Shown one piece after another: positions 1-8,800 of a stretch of DNA of 64,000 nucleotides. Source of the stretch: an uncultured Collinsella sp. (GTDB lineage Bacteria; Actinomycetota; Coriobacteriia; Coriobacteriales; Coriobacteriaceae); assembly GCA_934654585.1 (NCBI GenBank), contig CAKUGF010000001.1, forward strand, positions 124,001-188,000, written 5' to 3'. The translations under genes were made by a program, and so were the position numbers. The notes under the pieces are model-generated. The model made no database searches, had not been told where the DNA came from, and saw only the letters and a list, made by a program, of their open reading frames with translations. How positions within the stretch are numbered: position 1 is the stretch's first letter; each line of letters starts with the position of its first letter.

Positions 1-1130
1 AGAGGCGCTCCTTAAAGAAGGCGGTCATGGCCTGCTGGATAAAGCGGTTGTTGATGGCCTTCTTAGTCTGGTTCTCGTAGGACGTCTGGGTGGAGAAACA
101 GTTGGTCACGAGTACCAGGCAGTCCTGAACGTCCTGCCACTTAATGCCGCTCTCGTTTTTGTTGTACTTGCCCTGTTGCTTAATGTAGGCATCGATGGCG
201 CTGGTCAGAGCACTGCGAGCCGCCTTCTCGGGCGAGCCGCCGTTTTCGAGCCATGATGAGTTGTGGTAGTACTCCTGCATCATGAAGGTGCGCGAGAAGC
301 ACATGCACGCGGTGATCTTTACGTTGTAGTCGGGCAGGTCCTCGCGATCGCGACCGCGACGGTCGGCCTCGATAAAGAAAGGCTCGGTGAGGTAGTCGGT
401 GCCGACCTTCTCGAGCACGTAATCCTCGATGCCCTTGGGATAGCAGAAGTCCTCTTCGGTAAATTCGCCATCGTCGCCCTCAATACGCAGGCGGAAGGTC
501 ACGTTGGCGTTGACCACGGCCTGGCGGCGCATGGTCTCGCGATACCAATCGTGGGGAATGCTGATGGAGGTAAAGACCTCAAGGTCGGGGCGCCACTTGA
601 TGGTGGTGCCGGTGCGGCTCTCGTCGCTGGGCTCAATCTCGAGTGCCTTCTTCTTGGCACCGACGACCTTGCCCTTCTTAAAGTGCAGGGAGTACTTGTT
701 GCCGTCGCGCCAGACGGTGACGTCCATGTACTCGGAAGCGTACTGGGTCGCGCAGGAGCCCAGACCGTTGGTGCCGAGCGAAAAGTCGTAGTCGCCACCC
801 TGGTTGTTGTTGTACTTGCCGCCGGCGTAGAGCTCGCAAAAGACGAGCTCCCAGTTAAAGCGCTTCTCGGAAGGGTTCCAGTCGAGCGGGCAGCCGCGGC
901 CGTTGTCCTCTACCTGGATAGAGCCATCACGAAAGGCGGTAAGGGTGATGAGCTTGCCGTAGCCCTGACGCGCCTCGTCAACGGCGTTGGACAGGATCTC
1001 GAACGCGGCATGCGCGCAGCCGTCGAGTCCGTCCGAGCCAAAGATGACGGCAGGGCGCAGGCGTACGCGCTCCTCGTCCTTGAGCTGACGAATACTGTCG
1101 TTACCATAGTTTGCGGTGTTTTTTGCCATG
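1..1130 (-). CDS. Type IIA DNA topoisomerase B subunit (GyrB/ParE family), 5' part only
   Basis: The gene runs off the left edge, leaving the first ~376 residues. They form the GHKL ATPase and transducer part of a gyrase/topoisomerase IV B subunit, the ATP-driven half of the enzyme that passes one DNA duplex through another. Visible motifs are EILSNAVDEA (Mg/ATP-binding Asn), EDNGRGCP and GTNGLGS of the ATP lid. The N-terminus departs from ordinary GyrB, so this may be the second, divergent B-type paralogue seen in some anaerobes. The ATG at 1130 is preceded by a purine-rich stretch. Family is secure; gyrase versus topo IV cannot be decided from this piece. Confidence 0.88.
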
Positions 1131-1393
1131 CTCGCTCTCTTGGTGCTTCCTCTTGTGCATTTAAGTCGTATAGATAGTCAAGGTAGCATAGCCCAGCCCG
1201 TGAACGATTCCATCCAACACGAAATCCATCGAACAATCGTTCGGAGATGGAGCTAAAGTATTTAGTTGCAGCTCGGCATTGTTAAACGAATTTGGATACA
1301 GATGAGTTTTATTTAATAGAGACACAGATCTACTAAACAAATTCGAATGATCGAGCTTGAAATGAGTCCAGCGAATTGCTGCGCTAGGAAACA

Positions 1394-1436
1394 CGTTTAC
1401 TCGGACAAAACCGACTCGGTACTGTCCGAGTAAACG
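1394..1436. repeat. 14-bp perfect inverted repeat with inner palindrome
   Basis: CGTTTACTCGGACA at 1394-1407 is matched exactly by its reverse complement at 1423-1436, and the spacer holds a second palindrome, ACCGACTCGGT, at 1410-1420. It lies in the 363-bp gene-free stretch 1131-1493, upstream of the topoisomerase gene. It has no T-run, so an operator or cruciform site is as likely as a terminator. I see no other gene in this stretch. Confidence 0.6.
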
Positions 1437-1448
1437 GTATATGACAAA

Positions 1449-1477
1449 GCCCCGCGCTCTTTAGCAGAACGCGGGGC
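1449..1477 (-). terminator. Intrinsic terminator of the DUF3825 gene
   Basis: The 8-bp stem GCCCCGCG/CGCGGGGC is followed on the minus strand by TTTGTCAT. It sits 16 bp beyond the stop codon of the minus-strand gene at 1494. Confidence 0.75.
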
Positions 1478-1493
1478 AAGAGAGGCGGATGGC

Positions 1494-3314
1494 CTAGCAG
1501 CTCGGAACTTGCAGCGAAGTGTTGAGCCAATCGCTGTCCGGACGGCTGATCAGGCGTGCGTTGTTGTAGGCCATCTTCATGGTCAGGATCGTCTGGCCTA
1601 TGTAGGCGCCGGATTCCATGAGTTCGACCACCAGGGCAACATCGGGTCGGTCGTTTTCGGTCAGGTCGAGCGGCAGCAGCAGACTCATGGTGTTCTTGGT
1701 GGGGTAGAACGCCGGAACGGCGGTCTTAAAGTTCCACTCGACACGCTTCTGGGCGAGCTCAATGGCATCGTCGAGCCTGTTGATCAGGCGGCGCTTCACC
1801 TTGGCGTTGTCCTCTACTGCCTCGCGCAGCTCGTCGTAGGCGGCCTTCTTTGATGCGTCGTCATCTGCGTTAACCGCCCTCGACAGCGCCTCGAGCGCAT
1901 CGCTGCTTCCGCGCAGCTCCTCGGCAAGAAACGCCTCGGGCAGGCGGTCGATGTTGTCGAGCAGAATATGGTCAACGTCGCGTTGGAGTGTCCTGTTGCC
2001 GTCAAAGAGCAGGTCCTCCTTTTTTTCGAAGTAGGACGCACGCTGCGGAAGCGGGTCAAACGACGCGACGAGTTTCTTGCCCCACTGCTTTGACCCTGCC
2101 TTGCAGAAGGCCTCGAAGCGCCAGGGACATCCGCTACTCGACGGCGAGAAGCAGGCATAAATGGCCTCGTAGGTGGGATCGACCAGTCCGGTGTTAAATG
2201 CCGCGATTCCCTTGTCGCTGTCTTCGAGCACCTTGTTTTCGGACTGAAGGCGATAGAAGGTATACATGAGGTAGCTGCGCAGAATCGAATAGTCCTTGGA
2301 GTCCTCGTCCTGCTCAAAGCCCCATTTTTCGTCCAGCGCGTAATCTGCCAGGCTTTCGATCATGCTGTCGATGTTGCCCAGATATGCCCAGTCGGTGAGC
2401 GCGCGACCGGCACGCACCTTTTGGAAAGCGAAGTTATCGACATAGCAGACGCGCCAAGGCAGCGCACCCGGGCGATCCATTTTACGATCGCGCGTTATCG
2501 ATACCTCGACCGGAGTTTCCCCATCGTTTCGAAGGACGCTGATCGGGAAGATGACCTTACCCTCGTAGAAGCGGATAATCCGGTTGGAGAAGGCGAATTT
2601 CCAGTCGCGGTCCAAAAGGGCCGTGACGTCGATGTCGCGCTTTGCGTACTCGACAATCGTCTCGTTCCATCGCTGCGAAGTCCATGCGAACGAAGAGAAC
2701 TCTTCACCAAAGGAAGCAAATTCTTCGACGAGGTCCTGCGGAACGAGCCCGTCGAGATAGTCCTCGGTCTCCTGCATGCGTTCAAGATTGCGCGCCAGCA
2801 GCGCAGGCAGCGAGGCCGCGGCGGGGTGGTCGTTAGCATCGGCGTTCGTGCTTGCAACGGCTTGCGTATGGGCGTCGACGCTCGGGGCCTTGGTCTCAAA
2901 ATCTCGGCGCAGCTTCATGCGATCGGCAATGGGGACATACGATAGAAACCATGGGAGACCGTCCTGTGCATTTTCGGCAATTGACAGCTCGACGGCCGAC
3001 CCGTTTGCCGTCTCCAGGTGCGTGGCAAAGCTGACCGTTTTGGTATCGCGCATGTAGAGCGCGCCCTGGGCATATGCTTCTTTCCAGTCGGCGCAAAGTA
3101 GTGCCATAACATCGAGCCCTGGTCCATAGAGGCTCGAAAGCCTGGATTTTGAGGTGTACGGAATCGATACGAAGCTCGCCAGGTCGTCGCTAAAGGAATC
3201 AATGAGCTCGGGGGAGACGGGGGAGGCCTTGAACTTGGGCGAATCGACAGCCTTGGCGATAACCAGACGCTCCTCTTCGCCCAGGACGGTCTGTTCACAT
3301 TTTGCTTCTTCCAT
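1494..3314 (-). CDS. DUF3825 domain protein with duplicated N-terminal module (606 aa)
   Basis: The start at 3314 is chosen because GGAGGGG lies 7-8 nt upstream; a longer open frame to 3497 has no better site. The C-terminal half (about 305-606) resembles DUF3825, including the closing AYNNARLISRPDSDWL-type segment. The N-terminal half carries two related modules, about 36-128 and 194-293, each with an A.LLCADWKEA / TALLDRDWKFA helix, a beta stretch and a LPWFLSYV / LPWRVCYV ending. No signal peptide or membrane segment is seen, so it is probably cytoplasmic. Function is unknown; proteins of this family are sometimes linked to RNA or nucleotide-binding modules, but nothing here proves that. 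Confidence 0.82.
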   Translation of the reverse strand: MEEAKCEQTVLGEEERLVIAKAVDSPKFKASPVSPELIDSFSDDLASFVSIPYTSKSRLSSLYGPGLDVMALLCADWKEAYAQGALYMRDTKTVSFATHLETANGSAVELSIAENAQDGLPWFLSYVPIADRMKLRRDFETKAPSVDAHTQAVASTNADANDHPAAASLPALLARNLERMQETEDYLDGLVPQDLVEEFASFGEEFSSFAWTSQRWNETIVEYAKRDIDVTALLDRDWKFAFSNRIIRFYEGKVIFPISVLRNDGETPVEVSITRDRKMDRPGALPWRVCYVDNFAFQKVRAGRALTDWAYLGNIDSMIESLADYALDEKWGFEQDEDSKDYSILRSYLMYTFYRLQSENKVLEDSDKGIAAFNTGLVDPTYEAIYACFSPSSSGCPWRFEAFCKAGSKQWGKKLVASFDPLPQRASYFEKKEDLLFDGNRTLQRDVDHILLDNIDRLPEAFLAEELRGSSDALEALSRAVNADDDASKKAAYDELREAVEDNAKVKRRLINRLDDAIELAQKRVEWNFKTAVPAFYPTKNTMSLLLPLDLTENDRPDVALVVELMESGAYIGQTILTMKMAYNNARLISRPDSDWLNTSLQVPSC

Positions 3315-3659
3315 TATTTGTCCCCTCCAATTAGTAGTTCGGTTCGGGCGTATGGTCTGGCCATTGACGACGAAACATGTCCACCGTCCGAAAACGTTGA
3401 GGACATCATACGCTCTGATGGGTATCGCTGACACTTTGGTTTTGTGCTCGAATTGGGACATGCGTCTCGTTTTATGGGCCGAGGGTATGCGAACCACGGC
3501 CCTTTTGGCCTGAAAGGGGGTCTAACGGGGCGTTATTTGGGCCACGGGTCACTTCGCCTGTGCCGCGTTTCGTCATACGCTCATAGTGGAAGCCGATGCC
3601 ACGGGGCCGACGAAAGCCTCGGGCAGCGGATGAGCTGCAAGCCGAAAGGAGCGGTGAGG
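3315..3659. other. Divergent intergenic region, 345 bp
   Basis: This region separates the DUF3825 gene and the lipoprotein gene, which point away from each other, so both promoters should lie here. Open frames entering it from both sides lack ribosome binding sites. I found no convincing -35/-10 pair or structured RNA. Confidence 0.5.
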
Positions 3660-4679
3660 ATGATGAAGCCCATGACGAAAAAGCTGCTGTTAGGAATTCC
3701 CATCGTGACGCTTTCGGCCGTGCTGGTGTGTTCGGTGGCCGGCTGTGGCGGTAGTGCTCCGAGCGGCTCGGCTGGCAGCTCGGGTGGCAGTGCTCCCGTA
3801 GAGAAGAAGGCCAAGGCCTATGAGTCGCAGACGGTCGAGGTGGCTGGCATAACCTACGAGTCAGTAGCCCACGGTACGTTCTATCGCGGCGACGGTAAGC
3901 TGCAGGACGGCTTTTACCTGCACGTCAAGATCACCAACAACAATGAACAGAACAGGACGTTTAACTCCTTTAACGTGCATGCTGCCCAGGGCGATCTTGA
4001 GGCAGGCGACCCGTTGTTTACTTCCGGCAAGGCCGCCGTGCTCGATTACGTTGCAAGCGAGGCTCCCGATGAGCTTCACGAGGGCATCGATCTTTCCAAG
4101 AGGCAAGATATCGGTCCGGGCGAGACCGTTGAGTATGTCTACTTCTGGGCGCCCAAGACGGCGTACTACGGGCCCATCACTGTCGAGTTCGTAGACGCTT
4201 ACGCCCCCGCCAAGAATCATGAGGCTATGCACTTCGACACCACGGGATGCGAGACCAAGGAGTTCAAGGCGGCCGGCGGCGTGGCCGATTCTGGCGAGAA
4301 GGCAGATTTAACGGGCATCGATTGCGCATCGTACAGTATCGAGGCCGCCGATGGGTACACGCTGGATTCGTCCAACGAAGAGCACGAAAAGGCGGACTTC
4401 TTCCACGACGAGACTGGAGGACGCCTGCACATCAGTATCTTCCTGCGCTCGCCGGAGGAAGAGATTGCAAGCCTAGAGCAGGTCTATGAAGGCAAGGAGA
4501 CGACAACCGACCAGGTCGAGTACAACGGCATAACGTGGCTGCGCTTTACCGGTCCCGACAACGGCCATACGCTGTTTGCGACGGCTCCCGCAACGGGCGA
4601 GACCGTCCGCGTGTCGATTGGCTGGAAGATCGACTGGGATGCTGCCGTGCCCATGATGGAGGCGCTGAAGCTCAAGTAA
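3660..4679 (+). CDS. DUF5067-like lipoprotein (339 aa)
   Basis: The N-terminus is a lipoprotein signal: a basic start, a hydrophobic stretch and the lipobox SVAGC, followed by a Gly/Ser-rich linker. The middle (about 60-190) has an immunoglobulin-like beta pattern with LQDGFYLHVKITNNNEQ, typical of DUF5067-type surface lipoproteins. The last third repeats an ExxxYxLDS beta pattern and may be a second domain. AAAGGAG at 3645 lies 9 nt before the ATG at 3660; a second ATG follows at once. It is a single gene with its own terminator. The ligand or partner is not evident. Confidence 0.82.
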   Translation: MMKPMTKKLLLGIPIVTLSAVLVCSVAGCGGSAPSGSAGSSGGSAPVEKKAKAYESQTVEVAGITYESVAHGTFYRGDGKLQDGFYLHVKITNNNEQNRTFNSFNVHAAQGDLEAGDPLFTSGKAAVLDYVASEAPDELHEGIDLSKRQDIGPGETVEYVYFWAPKTAYYGPITVEFVDAYAPAKNHEAMHFDTTGCETKEFKAAGGVADSGEKADLTGIDCASYSIEAADGYTLDSSNEEHEKADFFHDETGGRLHISIFLRSPEEEIASLEQVYEGKETTTDQVEYNGITWLRFTGPDNGHTLFATAPATGETVRVSIGWKIDWDAAVPMMEALKLK

Positions 4680-4708
4680 CGGATTGCGATTCCCACGTCA
4701 GGCGACTC

Positions 4709-4744
4709 AGGGCTGGCTCCGAGTTATCGGGGCCAGCCCTTTTT
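4709..4744 (+). terminator. Intrinsic terminator of the lipoprotein gene
   Basis: The 9-bp stem AGGGCTGGC/GCCAGCCCT is followed by TTTTT. It is also the left copy of a diverged direct repeat whose partner is at 5754. Confidence 0.85.
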
Positions 4745-4780
4745 GGTGCTCGATGAGCAGGGCCAGCGCCTCGCGCAGCT
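4710..4780 (+). repeat. Direct repeat, left copy, flanking the XRE/membrane cassette
   Basis: This ~70-bp stretch (terminator hairpin plus GCTCGATGAGC and a CGCCTCGCGCA tail) aligns without gaps to 5754..5824, by eye about 70% identical. The two copies bracket exactly the regulator and membrane-protein genes between them. Confidence 0.65.
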
Positions 4781-4808
4781 TCGGGTACAGCTGGGCACCC
4801 TGCATGCA

Positions 4809-4899
4809 ATGACAGACATGATTTTCATAATGACAGATATAGTTGACATTGGTTGATAGATGCAATATATTTCTGTCATGTTGCAACGGATATCTGTCC
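4809..4899 (+). promoter_or_regulatory. Promoter with four symmetric TGACAGA/TCTGTC boxes
   Basis: A near-consensus promoter, TTGACA (4843-4848), 17-bp spacer, TATATT (4866-4871), is surrounded by four copies of one hexamer. GACAGA is at 4811 and 4832 and its reverse complement TCTGTC at 4872 and 4893. Each pair is 21 bp apart, and the set is symmetric about 4854.5, inside the promoter spacer. This is the layout expected of an operator that lets two repressor dimers, or a tetramer, cover the promoter; the XRE regulator just downstream is the obvious ligand. Confidence 0.75.
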
Positions 4900-4919
4900 A
4901 TTACTTCGAAAGGAACTCC

Positions 4920-5150
4920 ATGCCGGGCAAAAAGAACCTACGCATGAAGGCGGCGCGCGCGGCGGCTGGCCTTTCGCAAGCTGACTTGGCCGGGGCCGTG
5001 GGCGTTACGCGCCAAACCATCGGCCTGATTGAGGCGGGCGGCTATAACCCCACGCTCAACTTGTGCGTGGCAATCTGTAAAGCGCTACGCGTTACGTTGA
5101 ACGACTTGTTTTGGGAAGACGAAATCGACGCCGACCCTAGCGCTCTTTAG
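4920..5150 (+). CDS. Small XRE-family transcriptional regulator (76 aa)
   Basis: The protein is almost wholly a helix-turn-helix: RMKAARAAAGLSQADLAGAVGVTRQTIGLIEAG, then NPTLNLCVAICKALRVTLNDLFW. This is the compact Cro-like regulator type usually paired with a membrane protein. The ATG at 4920 has AAAGGAAC upstream; longer frames to 4860 overlap the promoter. Its stop codon is embedded in the ribosome binding site of the next gene (TAGGAG), so the two are co-transcribed. Four symmetric boxes over the promoter suggest autorepression. Confidence 0.9.
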   Translation: MPGKKNLRMKAARAAAGLSQADLAGAVGVTRQTIGLIEAGGYNPTLNLCVAICKALRVTLNDLFWEDEIDADPSAL

Positions 5151-5159
5151 GAGTTCACT

Positions 5160-5744
5160 ATGAAATTTGAAGATCTGAAAATCGTGCAAAAGTGGCGTGA
5201 ATATGCCGGTCCAAAGGATGAACGTCTGGAGGCTGAGAACGCGAAGATCTACAAGATTGGTTTCGTGCTGCTTTCGTTTGGCATGCTGATGATCTTTTTC
5301 TACCAGTTTATAGCTCGACAGGTTGCGTGGGTTCACAGCGACGCCAGTGAAATGCCGCATGGCTTTGCAACGCCGTTCGAGGCAGCCATGTATGTGTGGC
5401 TCGTTCTCGTGATGTTGATTTGTGCAGGACTGCAAACGCGGAAGGGCTATGTCGATACCAATCGTTTTGGGCAAACCGAGCATCTTCCTGTTGGATATTT
5501 CCTGCTTGTCAGCGGTCTTAGCGGCGCCGCGTTCGCGCTTGTTATTGCCGCAATGCGCTGTATCGCTGAGGCGCAGATCGTACCGCTCGAAAGCGTCTTT
5601 TGGTTGGCAAACCTGGTCACGGGCGTGTTCTGTGGTGCGACGATTTTCGCGGCCACATTTGCTGTCCTGTGCGCGACGTTTTTCACGGCGAAAAAACGTC
5701 GCGCCAAGCTCGAGGCAGAACTCGACGACGCCGGCGACATCTAG
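5160..5744 (+). CDS. Four-TM membrane protein paired with XRE regulator (194 aa)
   Basis: Hydrophobic segments at about 33-52, 75-95, 112-133 and 145-172 predict four membrane spans. A short charged N-terminus (KFEDLKIVQKWREYAGPKDER) precedes them and a basic/acidic tail, KKRRAKLEAELDD, follows. I do not recognise an enzymatic motif. Small XRE regulators next to multi-TM proteins of this size (DUF6773/DUF3278-like) are common in Firmicutes and Coriobacteriia. The gene starts 10 nt after the regulator's stop and ends at its own terminator. Confidence 0.8.
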   Translation: MKFEDLKIVQKWREYAGPKDERLEAENAKIYKIGFVLLSFGMLMIFFYQFIARQVAWVHSDASEMPHGFATPFEAAMYVWLVLVMLICAGLQTRKGYVDTNRFGQTEHLPVGYFLLVSGLSGAAFALVIAAMRCIAEAQIVPLESVFWLANLVTGVFCGATIFAATFAVLCATFFTAKKRRAKLEAELDDAGDI

Positions 5745-5750
5745 TACGCA

Positions 5751-5788
5751 AATGGGCTGGCTCTGGGTATCCAGAATCAGCCCATTTT
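5751..5788 (+). terminator. Intrinsic terminator of the XRE/membrane operon
   Basis: The 9-bp stem AATGGGCTG/CAGCCCATT, with an inner TCTGG/CCAGA stem, ends in TTTT. It begins six bases beyond the stop at 5744. Confidence 0.82.
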
Positions 5789-5824
5789 GATGTTCGATGA
5801 GCCGAGTCGGCGTCTCTCGCAAAA
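5754..5824 (+). repeat. Direct repeat, right copy, flanking the XRE/membrane cassette
   Basis: This copy is the partner of 4710..4780: it shares GGGCTGGCTC at the left, CAGCCC then TTTTG in the middle and TTCGATGAGC at the right. The intervening unit is close to 1 kb. Confidence 0.65.
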
Positions 5825-5835
5825 GCAACTAGGAG

Positions 5836-8800
5836 TTAGCGAGGCTTATCCGAATTGACCTCATCGGCGGTGTCGTTTTCGAGCGCCGTGCGGCGGGCGC
5901 TGTAGGCGACAAGGCCGGCGCCGGCTGCGGCGAGTGCTGCTGCGGCTGCGGTTAAGGGGACGTTGCTGTCGCCCGTGCCGGCGAGCGCGCCCGCTTTTCC
6001 GGAGCGCTTGTTATTGTCGTTGCCCTTGCCGCTGCCAGAGCCGCTTCCGCCGGAGCTGCCTCCCGTGCCGGAACCGCCGCCGCTCGAGCCGCCATCGCCG
6101 TCCACGGTCATCGGTGCGTCGTGGAGTCCCGTCGTATCCGCGTTGCTGCTTACGCCCACCAGCACCTCTGCACGTTCGCATGCTGCATCGGGCGCGTGAA
6201 GTTCGTGCAGCACGGCGCTCAGCGCCGAGTTTGCGCCGGGTCGGATCTCCTCGAGCGTTACGGGATCGAGTGCCACCAGGTCGCGCGCCTTCGCATACAG
6301 CGTGACGCGTTTGCCCACCTCGTCGCCCCAGCTCTCCGGGATGGCAAAGCTCATGCGGAACTGTGCCGTGCAACCCGGTGCCAGCACGGCGTTGCCATTG
6401 TCAGCGACCAGCGGGTGCGTCGCAAAACGTGCGCCCAGCGTCTCGACTGCGTACTTCACGTGTGCCATGTCGTTGGCCGAAGCGTCCTCAGCAAGCTCCG
6501 GATCGTAGATCGATGCCATGCGTGCGTTCGCTCCGAATCCGATGGATGCGCTGGAGAACGGCTGGTTAGAGCCTTCTCGGTACAGATCAATCGTACCGGC
6601 GGTTAGCAAGGTGTTGCCGTCGTTTCGTACCGTTACCGTAAACGGTTCGCTTGCCGCTCCGGGCACCACCGCGCCCAAGTTTGCTATTGCGCCCAGTGGA
6701 GTGGCGCATGCTACTAGGGGCACTTCGATGCCGTGCAGCTCCGCCTTGCTCTGCTCGGCACTCACAATGTGCGTGGCGAGCGCCGAGAGCATGCCGCCCG
6801 ACGTCAAAAACGTCGTTATCTGATCGACGGGGTGGTCGAGCTCACACATCACGAACGGTTCTGTGAACAGATCGCGTTCCAAGGTGCTGGCGAAGATGCG
6901 GAAGTGCTTGCCCATTACCGCTACCGGGTTGCCTTCTTCGTCGTAGGTCTGTCCCACCTTGCCGTCGGTGTTCTCTACGTACATCAAGCACCGACCGTTG
7001 TTGCTCGCGCTGAACGACGCCGGGCCACAGCCTGCGGCGCCCACGGGCTCCGATGCAAATGCCGTCGCGCCTCGTGTCCAAGTAATATGCTGCAGCTGCT
7101 CGTTGACGGTAGCCAAAAAGCCCGTGTGCTGCGGCCACGGCACCGCGTGGGGCACTGTGGCATCTGGCGACATAACGCCCCAACCCGCGATGGACTGGCC
7201 GATCACGGCGTACGATGCGCAGCCACAACCGCTTGCAGTCTCGTATGCAACGGGCACCACCATTTTGCCGTTGATATTCTCGGGTGCGCCCAGCTCGATG
7301 CTCGACGGTGCCTGCGGAAAGCGGAGGACCTGACGGAACGTGAGACTGTCGCCCAAATCATCCGACCACAGGGTAAAGCACTCGAGTGCGACCTCTGCCT
7401 CGGTGCCCAACGCCTTTTCTGCGGTGGCTCCGCGGCGGTGGAGATAGGCGCCCGACAGGCGTCCGTCGACAAGTGTCTTGCCCACCGTGATGCGTGGGCA
7501 CTGCAGGCAATGGTAGCCATCCTCCTGCAGGCGGCCGCGCGAGATGCTGCGCCACGACGTGTGCGATATCACGCGAACTCCGTCATTGCTTATGCGCAGG
7601 CGCACAACGGACAGTATGCCGGCTGTGCTTGCCGTATCGAACCGGGTTGCGTCGCCTTCGGGGCGCTCTCCCGAGACCAGCAATACGTAGGCGTCTTGGT
7701 TTTCTCTCCCGTCCGTATATTCCACTACGTCGAAGTCGTAATCGAATGTGCCGCCACGCTCCACGTCGCCCTCGCCAAAGCCCAGGGGGAAGTCGACCGG
7801 CATGGGTGTGGACCACGCGCCGTTTGCCTTCGTGTGTACCACCAGGCGCGAGCGGCCATCCTCGCCGTAGCGTACCGAAGCGATACGGAACAGGCATTCA
7901 ACGCCGGCTATCTCCGCAAACTTCATGTGGGCTTCGCTGAGCACGCCGTGGAAGAGTACGTTGTCGCTCGAGGGCTTTATACCGCCCCGCTCGTCCTCCG
8001 ACACGCCGGCAGAATTGGCGTTTGGGTCCGCAACGACATTCGTCGCCTGCCTGATATAGGTGTACTTATACATCGGCGCGGCGTTTTCGTCATTCTTCAT
8101 CAGAGCGTGGACGAAATGCTCGACCTGTCCCGTGTCATCGCTCTCTGCATCCGCGTCGAGCTCAATACGCGTGACCGCTTGCTCCCAATCGCGCACGGCC
8201 GGCGCGACGTTTGCGGCGGTGGCTGCAACTTCGGCGCATGCGAGCAGCTCGGCATTGGTAACGATGGTGGCCGACGCGATAAACTTCGGCACGCCGCCCG
8301 ACTCGGCATTGCCGGTCGCGCCAGAGCAGGCATCCAGCGTATATGGCGTGTCTCCGCCCAGTGCCAGCTCAGAATGCTGGCGCACATACTGGTTGCCGTT
8401 GTTGACCGACATATTCCACGAATCGAGGAGCGTGGGCCACGACCCCGACCAGGCCTTGGTGGTCCACTTGAACATGACAAACTGGAGCATCACGTCGACG
8501 TCGACGTCTGCGCCCACGCGCAGTCGCGGAAGCTGGTGGCCGTCCGCCTTCTCGTACCCAATGAACAGTGTGAGGGATGCGGCACCGCGCACGGCGGACG
8601 AAGCGACGCCTGCAACGCCGGCTCCAAAGGTGACGGCAAGTCCGATCTGGATGGTGAACGAGCCCGACGTGTTGGAATAGTCGAGCGAAATGTTCTTGAA
8701 AAACGCCGCGCCGCTACCGTGCGTGTGAGCGCCAACGGCGAGCGCCAGCTTTGCCAGCACCCAGGGGTTGACGTTTAGGAAAAACGGCACCGGTCCCAGG

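Noticed and set aside
263..1177. Long plus-strand open frame
   Set aside because: It is the antisense of the topoisomerase B gene, whose minus-strand protein shows clear GHKL motifs. The high GC leaves antisense frames open.
1161..1394. 77-codon minus-strand frame between topoisomerase and DUF3825 genes
   Set aside because: No ribosome site and no protein-like composition.
6733..8778. 681-codon plus-strand frame
   Set aside because: It is opposite the giant surface protein, which has signal, sorting motif and ribosome site. The antisense peptide has no domain.
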